20,120 nucleotides of DNA. Source: an uncultured Prevotella sp. (GTDB taxonomy: Bacteria; Bacteroidota; Bacteroidia; Bacteroidales; Bacteroidaceae). The position numbers and the translations under genes were made by a program. Where the stretch lies: NCBI GenBank assembly GCA_900318855.1, contig ONMG01000025.1, positions 1-20,120 of the forward strand. The letters run 5' to 3'. Below the pieces are notes generated by a model. It was not told the origin of the DNA, did not search any database, and was given only the letters and a program-made list of their open reading frames with translations. Positions 13,821-20,120 of the stretch are shown piece after piece; the stretch's first letter is position 1; each line of letters opens with the position of its first letter.

Positions 13821-16800
13821 TTAAAAGGTGAGATTCAAGCCGAATATATAGGATGTTAGAAGTAACTCTCCCGATTTGTTCCACTCTGGGTCATACCCGT
13901 CCGGATAATGGGAGAAGGCCGGAAGATCGTTTGCTGAAAAATAAACTCTCAGCTTGTTGGCGAAGAACTTCCGGGTGATTGCTTTCGGTATTGTGTAGCC
14001 AACCGTAATGTTCTTGATGCGCATATAGGCACCATTGAAAAGATAGAAGTCACTACCGGCGTAAATGTTGGTCGCATTCGATGTTAGCGCTGGATATTTA
14101 GCTTTGGCATTCTCTTCGTCAGAGGCTGTCGGGCTCCAATGACTGTCCCAAAGAACCTTAGGACAGGAATATGCGTTGTATTCGTAAGGTCTGCTGGCCC
14201 AACTCCAAAGTACCTTTTGGTGGCCGATGCCTTGGAATGTTATATTAAAGTCTAAGTTTTTCCATTCAGCCCAAAGATTGCCTCCATAAAGGAATTCTGG
14301 CAGAGAGTTGCCGAGGCGTATACGGTCACTGGCCGAGATGACACCATCATTGTTGACATCTTCATATTGAATGCAGCCAGGCTTGTCGTTCTTAGTGTAA
14401 ACAGGTATTTTCTTTCCGTCGCTATCAAACATGGCTGCTTCGTTAAGAATGATACCTTTACTGCGGAGCATGTACCACTCGTTGTAGTAAGAACCTTCTT
14501 CCGTGATCTTGTTGCTGCCAATAACCTGCCGGTCGGCCATATATCCCATTTTGGAGCGATAGTCAGAGATATTAAAGCTGGCTCCATAGTTGAAATTTCC
14601 AATATGGTCATTCCAGGATAATTCAAGGTCCCAACCGCTTGTGTGCATATCGGCGGCGTTGTTTGTCGGAGCATTGTAACCGAAATAGGATGGAAATCCA
14701 ATCTCAAGCAGCATGTCTTTAGTTTTCTTGTAATACCAGTCGAAATTGAAACGCAGACGGTTGTTGAGCAAACCAAAATCCATACCGATGTCGTAGGTTG
14801 TAGTGGATTCCCAAGTAATATCCCGGAAAGCATATGTGGGTTGATAGGCTGTTTGGACTGCGTCTGAAACTCCGGTAGTATTGTTAGGTAAATAAATAGC
14901 ATGGAAGTTTAAAGCAGCCTGGTAAGGAAAATCAGAGCCTATACGCTCGTTACCAAGTTGACCAACAGAAGCCCTAATCTTCCAATAATCCAACCCTTTG
15001 TTCTTTATATTCCTAAACCAGGGTTCTTCAGAAATTACCCAGCCTGCGCTGATAGATGGGAATGTACCCCAACGGTGTCCCTTGGCAAAACGTGAAGACC
15101 CATCACTACGGATGTTGGCTTGGAGCATATAACGCTGAGCGTAGGAATATATGATACGTCCGAAGAAGGATCGATAGGCATTGTGGCTCGCTGTACCGTT
15201 GTTGAACTGGGAGTCGGCAGGACCAAGATCAAGATAAGGGAAATTGCTGAGCAGATAGTTGTCGCGATAGGCCGACTCGTTCTCCCAATGGAATGTGTAG
15301 TCTTCATAGCCAGCCATGGCACTGATTGAGTGCTGGGCTAATTGTATGTGGTAGTTGGCGTAGATCTGAAAGGTCAGACTGTGGTTGTCGTTGCGTGTCT
15401 CAGTCTCCCTTGTAGATGAAAAGTTATTGCCATTGATGTAGCCCCCTCCAAGTTGTGCCGCTTTCCAAGCAATACGATGGTTCTTGTCTTTGTAGAAATA
15501 GTAATTGGGAGCAAAAACAGCAGAGATGACAAGATCCTTGAAAGGAGTTACGTCAAGCTGGATTTTTCCTCTTAGTTGATAGCTGCGTCCCACTGCTGAA
15601 CCTCCGAGAGCCACTGCTGCAATGGGGTTATCTCCATCTTTACCTGGAGCTATTGTGCCGTCTGACCAGTATGCATTAAACATAGGTGGCATGTGAAGCA
15701 GGAAATTCTCCATATCGCTAATCTGCGGCCTGTTAGAACGCCCGTAGGAAAGATTAACATCGGCAATGGCATGGAGGAATTTATTGATGTAATAGTCATT
15801 GTTCATGCGGACGTTAAACTTATTGTAGCTTTTTACTTTGTAAATGGCATCGGCGTCATAGTAATTAAGGCTGAAGTTGGTGCGCAGTTTCTCTGTTCCG
15901 CCGGTCATAGTGAATGAGTGACGTTGGTGGTTTGTGCTTTTTTTCAGTCCGAGGCTCATCCAATCAGTGTCAGGATAGTTGTCTGGATCTTTAAGATGGT
16001 TTTGCTCGTAACTTGCAATATAGTCCTCGGAATATACCGAGTTAAGTGAGGATGCGCCACCATTATACATATATTCGTTCAGCCCTTTCATCCAGTCGAC
16101 AGCTCCTGTAGATTTGGGTGTTGCCGTAGGGGTGTCTATGCCATACTCGAAATTGTAGGACATATGGAATTCTTTATTCTTGGCTCGTTTGGTTGTTACC
16201 AGGATGACGCCTGCTGCTGCGCGTGAACCGTAGATGGCAGCAGAAGCTGCATCTTTTAGAACTTGGATGTTTTCTACATCCTCAGATGCAACGTCGTTGA
16301 GATTGCCAGGAACACCGTCGACGATAACTAAGGGATCGTTGGTTGACATGGTTGTAACACCACGTACTCTAATTGTTGCAGTAGAACTGGGATCACCGCT
16401 TCCACGTGTTATCTGCACGCCGGCTATCTGACCTTGAAGTTGAGTGGATAATTGAGGAGTGTTTGAAGTGTTGATTTTAGAGCCGTTTATGGATGAAACG
16501 GCACCGGTCAAGTCGGATTTGCGTGCAGTACCATAGCCAACTACAACAACTTCGTTCAAATCTTCAGTATCTTCATCCAAGAGAGCTTTCACTCCATTGC
16601 GTGCTCTTACCTCTATTGCTTGGTATCCCATATAGGATATTTGCAGAATGCTGTTAGCTTCGGCGTTAATGGTAAATTTGCCATTAGCGTCTGTTACCGT
16701 TCCGGTTCTTGTGCCCTTTACAATGACACTTGCACCAATAATGGGTTCCCCATTCCGGTCTTTAACAGATCCCGTGATTTTTTGCAAGCCGTTGTCTCCA

Positions 16801-17171
16801 TCAGAACCTCCCCGATGTTTATCAGAGACAACAATAATCTTGTTTCCTTGTACCGTATAAGTGAGACCTCGATTTGACAGTTCACGCTTAAGTACGTTTT
16901 CAAGAGGCTCGTTGCGAAGTGTAACAGTTATTCTTCCGGCATCACTGGTGTCGGAATCACTGTAAGAGAAGCGATAATGTGATTGTTTCTCAATAGCAGA
17001 GAAAAACTGGCTAATGGAGACATCCTTCAATGAGAGGGTTACTTTTCCTGTTTGGGCGGAAATAGTAACGAATGTCATAAGCAGAAAGGCAAACATAGTT
17101 GCAATACGTATGGCCATTTGTCTTTGTTTGCCGGGACTGCTTGTTCTTGGTTTGTAATTACCTTTCTTCAT
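13821..17171 (-). CDS. SusC/RagA TonB-dependent transporter with STN signalling domain
   Basis: A 1116-residue outer-membrane protein. In order it has a signal peptide (about 19-40, AIRIATMFAFLLMTFVTISAQ); an STN/secretin-like domain (about 43-115) used to contact a FecR-type anti-sigma; a carboxypeptidase-regulatory-like beta-sandwich (about 130-195, ITGSVKDRNGEPIIGASV); the DLNEVVVVGYGT motif of SusC proteins (about 204-214); a plug domain with ATIRVRGV...PLVIVDGVPG; and a long beta-barrel ending in LNLTF with a terminal aromatic. It imports ligand with energy from TonB. The STN domain marks it as a transducer that signals ligand occupancy through FecR to an ECF sigma. It lies 26 bases after fecR and just before susD, as one operon. 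Confidence 0.95.
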   Translation of the reverse strand: MKKGNYKPRTSSPGKQRQMAIRIATMFAFLLMTFVTISAQTGKVTLSLKDVSISQFFSAIEKQSHYRFSYSDSDTSDAGRITVTLRNEPLENVLKRELSNRGLTYTVQGNKIIVVSDKHRGGSDGDNGLQKITGSVKDRNGEPIIGASVIVKGTRTGTVTDANGKFTINAEANSILQISYMGYQAIEVRARNGVKALLDEDTEDLNEVVVVGYGTARKSDLTGAVSSINGSKINTSNTPQLSTQLQGQIAGVQITRGSGDPSSTATIRVRGVTTMSTNDPLVIVDGVPGNLNDVASEDVENIQVLKDAASAAIYGSRAAAGVILVTTKRAKNKEFHMSYNFEYGIDTPTATPKSTGAVDWMKGLNEYMYNGGASSLNSVYSEDYIASYEQNHLKDPDNYPDTDWMSLGLKKSTNHQRHSFTMTGGTEKLRTNFSLNYYDADAIYKVKSYNKFNVRMNNDYYINKFLHAIADVNLSYGRSNRPQISDMENFLLHMPPMFNAYWSDGTIAPGKDGDNPIAAVALGGSAVGRSYQLRGKIQLDVTPFKDLVISAVFAPNYYFYKDKNHRIAWKAAQLGGGYINGNNFSSTRETETRNDNHSLTFQIYANYHIQLAQHSISAMAGYEDYTFHWENESAYRDNYLLSNFPYLDLGPADSQFNNGTASHNAYRSFFGRIIYSYAQRYMLQANIRSDGSSRFAKGHRWGTFPSISAGWVISEEPWFRNIKNKGLDYWKIRASVGQLGNERIGSDFPYQAALNFHAIYLPNNTTGVSDAVQTAYQPTYAFRDITWESTTTYDIGMDFGLLNNRLRFNFDWYYKKTKDMLLEIGFPSYFGYNAPTNNAADMHTSGWDLELSWNDHIGNFNYGASFNISDYRSKMGYMADRQVIGSNKITEEGSYYNEWYMLRSKGIILNEAAMFDSDGKKIPVYTKNDKPGCIQYEDVNNDGVISASDRIRLGNSLPEFLYGGNLWAEWKNLDFNITFQGIGHQKVLWSWASRPYEYNAYSCPKVLWDSHWSPTASDEENAKAKYPALTSNATNIYAGSDFYLFNGAYMRIKNITVGYTIPKAITRKFFANKLRVYFSANDLPAFSHYPDGYDPEWNKSGELLLTSYIFGLNLTF

Positions 17172-17197
17172 AGTGCTTGTAGGATAGGTTTAAGAAA

Positions 17198-18193
17198 TTA
17201 TTTTTTGATAAGAATATGGTCTCCTTTGACTTGATATGTAAAATGATAGCTCATCTGAAGCACGTCAAGAATGCTCTTGATGTTGCTGTCATCAAAGGTA
17301 CCTGTGTAGGTGTCTTTGAGGAACTGGCTATTCTGTACTTCTATGCTGACATTAAACTTGCGTTCGAGAGCAAGGATGATGTTCTGCATGGATTCATGTT
17401 TGAAAACGAGTGTCTTTTGAGCCCATGAATTCTCCACTCCATTCTTCGCTGATTCCACTGTCATCTTACCAGTTCTCCTGTCCATGACTATCTTTTGATT
17501 AGGATTTAATTCCAATACTTGGAATGGTGCCTTCTTGGAACTTACCCTCACGTGACCACGCAGAAGCGATACCTCTTGGGTGTTTTTGTTCTCATAGACG
17601 TAGACGTTGAAGAGCGTTCCTAAGACTTGGATGTCCATGTTTTGAGTTTTTACAATGAATGGATGGCCGGTATCGTGGCTGACATCAAAGAGGCCTTCAC
17701 CTTTAAGAGTTACCACACGTTTTTTTTGTCCGAAGTCCTGCCCGTATTGTAGAGAGGAGTGAGCATTTAGTAATACTGTTGTGCCATCCGGAAGGGTGAT
17801 GCCTGATTTACCTACATTATCGGATTTGATGGTAAAGGTTTGCATGGCCATCTGCTTAAAAGACTGTTGTTGGTGAAGATAGAGGAACGTGGTTCCGCTT
17901 ACAATAAGTAAAAGTATAGCTGCAGCAATTTTTTGCCAGTTTTTGAGGAGCAATGACTGTTGCTTGCCTGTCTTTTTGCTGATAGCATCATAGATGGCTG
18001 ATATTTTGCTCTCCGGTAAGTCTTCTGAAGAATCAAAGTCTTTCCACTGTAGCTGTAGTGACTCCCGAATTTCTTCATCGTTAGAAGCATTCAATTGCTT
18101 AATAAGCTCCTTGAACTCCTCCACGTCGACTGTCCCTTTATGATATTTTCGAAGTAGACAATCCAAATTACTTTTAGCGTTATATTCATTCAT
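17198..18193 (-). CDS. FecR-family anti-sigma factor
   Basis: A 331-residue single-pass inner-membrane protein. The cytoplasmic N-terminal part (about 1-87) is helical and should hold the ECF sigma. One membrane segment follows (about 88-106, KIAAAILLLIVSGTTFLYL). The periplasmic FecR domain (about 118-220, with GITLPDGTTVLLNAHSSLQY, GEGLFDVSHDTGHPFIVKT, DIQVLGTLFNVYVY) and the C-terminal DUF4974 domain (about 257-331, FKHESMQNIILALERKFNVSIE...ILIKK) are both present. It is the first gene of the susCD operon. The usual cognate sigma gene is not upstream; cysS lies there divergently. Confidence 0.93.
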   Translation of the reverse strand: MNEYNAKSNLDCLLRKYHKGTVDVEEFKELIKQLNASNDEEIRESLQLQWKDFDSSEDLPESKISAIYDAISKKTGKQQSLLLKNWQKIAAAILLLIVSGTTFLYLHQQQSFKQMAMQTFTIKSDNVGKSGITLPDGTTVLLNAHSSLQYGQDFGQKKRVVTLKGEGLFDVSHDTGHPFIVKTQNMDIQVLGTLFNVYVYENKNTQEVSLLRGHVRVSSKKAPFQVLELNPNQKIVMDRRTGKMTVESAKNGVENSWAQKTLVFKHESMQNIILALERKFNVSIEVQNSQFLKDTYTGTFDDSNIKSILDVLQMSYHFTYQVKGDHILIKK

Positions 18194-18350
18194 GTCAGCA
18201 CAGATGTTTGACGTTGGTCTTTAGTTTGACTCCTTATTAGTTATATCCGGAGTCCAAGAATTTATAACAAGAAAAAATACAGAAAAGCTGTTTGTTCCAC
18301 TGATGGCATATTTTTTGCCCGACCTTCTTCATAATTCAACGGATTTTATC
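18194..18350. promoter_or_regulatory. fecR leader and control region
   Basis: No TAnnTTTG motif was found on the - strand upstream of fecR. The region contains an A6 tract (18272-18277 on the + strand) and a 9-bp inverted repeat TTTGACTCC/GGAGTCCAA (18225-18233 and 18249-18257, one G-T pair, 15-base loop). CAGATGTTTGAC at 18201-18212 resembles one arm of the palindrome at 9983-10034. Expression from an alternative (ECF) promoter is an inference. Confidence 0.4.
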
Positions 18351-18359
18351 TAACTTTGC
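18351..18359 (+). promoter_or_regulatory. Promoter -7 element of cysS
   Basis: TAACTTTGC, with a T6 tract (18311-18316) ending 35 bases upstream. The predicted transcript starts about 23 bases before the cysS ATG. Confidence 0.65.
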
Positions 18360-18387
18360 AACATATTATACATAAGGAGTAAGAACA

Positions 18388-19878
18388 ATGGAACAGAATC
18401 TTCTCATTTACAATACCCTCACTCGGAGTAAGGAACTCTTCAAGCCCCTTTGCCCGCCCCACGTTGGCATGTACGTCTGCGGTCCCACCGTCTATGGTGA
18501 CCCACATCTGGGTCATGCCCGTCCGGCTATCACCTTCGACGTGCTCTTCCGCTATCTGAAGCACTTAGGCTACAAGGTGCGCTACGTACGTAACATCACG
18601 GACGTAGGCCATTTGGAGCATGATGCCGACGAAGGCGACGACAAGATAGAAAAGAAGGCCCGACTCGAAGAGCTGGAACCTATGGAAGTGGCACAGTACT
18701 ACACCAACCGCTACCATAAGGCCATGGAACTGCTCAACGTGCTGCCGCCCTCAATAGAGCCCCACGCCACCGGCCACATCATCGAGCAGGAGCAGCTCGT
18801 GAAGGAGATAATGCAGAACGGCTATGCCTACGAGAGCAACGGGAGCATCTACTTCGACGTGGAGAAGTACAATCAGAAGTACCACTACGGCATCCTCTCA
18901 CACCGCAATCTCACCGATGTGATAAACCACAGCCGTGAGCTCGACGGTACCACCGAGAAGCACAACCAAGTGGACTTCGCCCTATGGAAGAAAGCCCAGC
19001 CCGAGCACATCATGCGCTGGCCATCGCCCTGGAGCGATGGTTTCCCCGGATGGCATTGCGAGTGCACCGCCATGGGACGCAAGTATCTCGGCAAGCACTT
19101 CGATATCCACGGAGGCGGCATGGACCTCGTGTTCCCGCATCATGAGTGCGAGATTGCTCAGGCCGTGGCCAGCCAGGGCGACCAGATGGTGCACTACTGG
19201 ATGCACAACAACATGATAACCATCAACGGACAGAAGATGGGCAAGAGCCTCGGCAACTTCATCACTCTGGAGCAGTTCTTCACCGGCAACCACCCCAGCC
19301 TGGAGCAAGCTTACTCGCCCATGACCATCCGCTTCTTCATCCTCTCGGCCCACTATCGCAGCACCGTAGACTTCTCCAACGAAGCTCTGAAGGCCTCGGA
19401 GAAGGGGCTGGCACGCCTCATGAACGGCATCGAGGACCTGGCTCGCATTCAGCCTTCCGACAAGTCGGACGCCAACACAGCCTCCTTCGTGGCCGCTCTG
19501 CGCCAGCGTTGCTATGATGCCATGAACGACGACCTGCAGACATCCACCGTCATTGGCATACTCTTCGAGGCTTGCAAGCTTGTCAACACCATCCTCGACC
19601 ATAAAGCCGAGATTTCGGCCTCTGACCTCAAGGAGCTCACCGACACCATGCACCTCTTCGCCTTCGACCTGCTCGGACTCAAGGACGAGAAGGGTAACAA
19701 CAACGACACCCGTGAGAAGGCTTTCGGCAAGGTCGTCGACATGGTGCTCGAGATTCGCGGAAAAGCCCGTGCCGAGAAGAACTGGTCACTGTGCGACAAG
19801 ATTCGCGACGAGCTCACCAAGTACGGCTTTGAGGTAAAGGACACTAAGGACGGCTGCACGTGGAAGCTCCTCTCTTAG
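18388..19878 (+). CDS. cysS: Cysteinyl-tRNA synthetase
   Basis: A 496-residue cytoplasmic class I aminoacyl-tRNA synthetase that charges tRNA-Cys with cysteine. The HIGH motif appears as HLGH (40-43) and the KMSKS loop as KMGKS (283-287). By position relative to the E. coli enzyme, the zinc that selects cysteine is held by C31, C226, H251 and E255 (in MYVCGPTVY, ECTAMG and PHHECEIAQ). The C-terminal helical domain with the anticodon-binding part ends in KDTKDGCTWKL. Length is slightly above the E. coli form (about 460). It is an essential housekeeping gene, with its own promoter and GC-rich codon use like the left part of the window. The start at 18388 follows AAGGAG at 18374-18379. Confidence 0.97.
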   Translation: MEQNLLIYNTLTRSKELFKPLCPPHVGMYVCGPTVYGDPHLGHARPAITFDVLFRYLKHLGYKVRYVRNITDVGHLEHDADEGDDKIEKKARLEELEPMEVAQYYTNRYHKAMELLNVLPPSIEPHATGHIIEQEQLVKEIMQNGYAYESNGSIYFDVEKYNQKYHYGILSHRNLTDVINHSRELDGTTEKHNQVDFALWKKAQPEHIMRWPSPWSDGFPGWHCECTAMGRKYLGKHFDIHGGGMDLVFPHHECEIAQAVASQGDQMVHYWMHNNMITINGQKMGKSLGNFITLEQFFTGNHPSLEQAYSPMTIRFFILSAHYRSTVDFSNEALKASEKGLARLMNGIEDLARIQPSDKSDANTASFVAALRQRCYDAMNDDLQTSTVIGILFEACKLVNTILDHKAEISASDLKELTDTMHLFAFDLLGLKDEKGNNNDTREKAFGKVVDMVLEIRGKARAEKNWSLCDKIRDELTKYGFEVKDTKDGCTWKLLS

Positions 19879-19910
19879 GCCTCATCATCCGTGATGCTGG
19901 CCTTTGGGGC

Positions 19911-20120
19911 ATGCTCTCCCTGCAATTGCGCACTGTGATGCCACAGCAGGAAGAGTATGTCAAAGGTGCTATTGTGACCGATGCCGACAGCCTCGACGAC
20001 CCGGAACGACGCAAGCTGGCCCAGCTCTGCCTTTGGATGGACCCGGCCAACATCTATGCCAAGGTAGGACAACGGAGGTTCAGCTCTCAAAAGCAGTTTG
20101 TCGAGAAAGCACCACCGGAG
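19911..20120 (+). CDS. Partial open frame of unknown function, running off the window
   Basis: The frame is open without a stop from 19848 to the window end. ATG codons lie at 19911 (MLSLQLRTVMPQQEEYVKGA) and 19938, and a GTG at 19860 inside the end of cysS. The residues that follow (TDADSLDDPERRKLAQLCLWMDPANIYAKVGQRRF) look like ordinary soluble protein, and the third-position GC bias is like that of cysS. No family is recognised, and the start is uncertain. The opposite strand also has open frames here, so the strand choice is only favoured. Confidence 0.35.
   Translation, partial: MLSLQLRTVMPQQEEYVKGAIVTDADSLDDPERRKLAQLCLWMDPANIYAKVGQRRFSSQKQFVEKAPPE

Noticed and set aside
19844..20090. 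- strand open frames after cysS
   Set aside because: They overlap the cysS end, show no motif, and compete with a + strand frame of better codon use; kept only as an alternative.

Overview
The window looks like chromosomal DNA from a Bacteroidales bacterium, most probably Prevotellaceae. The reasons are the Bacteroidetes-type promoter signature (TAnnTTTGC) in front of most genes, a FecR/SusC/SusD locus with an ECF sigma factor, a secreted GH35 beta-galactosidase, and protein families typical of that order. The genus is an inference from gene style; no rRNA, tRNA, CRISPR array or intact insertion sequence was seen.

Left part (1-8930): GC-rich genes, nearly all on the + strand and each with its own promoter. 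In order they are a Tat-exported FAD-dependent oxidoreductase, alanine dehydrogenase (ald), a convergent 5'-incomplete repeat protein on the - strand, an exported GH35 beta-galactosidase, an AmpG-like MFS permease, two tandem CD225/dispanin membrane proteins with an overlapping DUF2752 membrane protein, and a convergent ABM-fold monooxygenase-like gene.

Middle part (about 8930-18230): visibly more AT-rich. It holds an ECF sigma factor (+), then, on the - strand and reading away from cysS, a fecR-susC-susD operon followed by a broken FAD-oxidoreductase remnant and an intact exported FAD-dependent oxidoreductase. This is an outer-membrane uptake locus of the ECF/anti-sigma-controlled type. Its only recognisable enzyme is a flavoprotein, and the sigma gene lies at the wrong end, facing the operon. 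Inverting the block fecR...FAD oxidoreductase would restore the canonical order sigma-fecR-susC-susD. A 52-bp palindrome sits at one proposed edge, and part of its arm recurs imperfectly in inverted orientation at the other edge.

Right part (18230-20120): GC-rich again, with cysteinyl-tRNA synthetase (cysS) and an open frame running off the window.

The best candidates for something undescribed are the apparent inversion that separates the sigma factor from its anti-sigma/SusCD operon; the flavoenzyme-only cargo of that operon; an A6/T6 tract at a nearly constant distance upstream of six independent promoters; and the dispanin-dispanin-DUF2752 membrane module.
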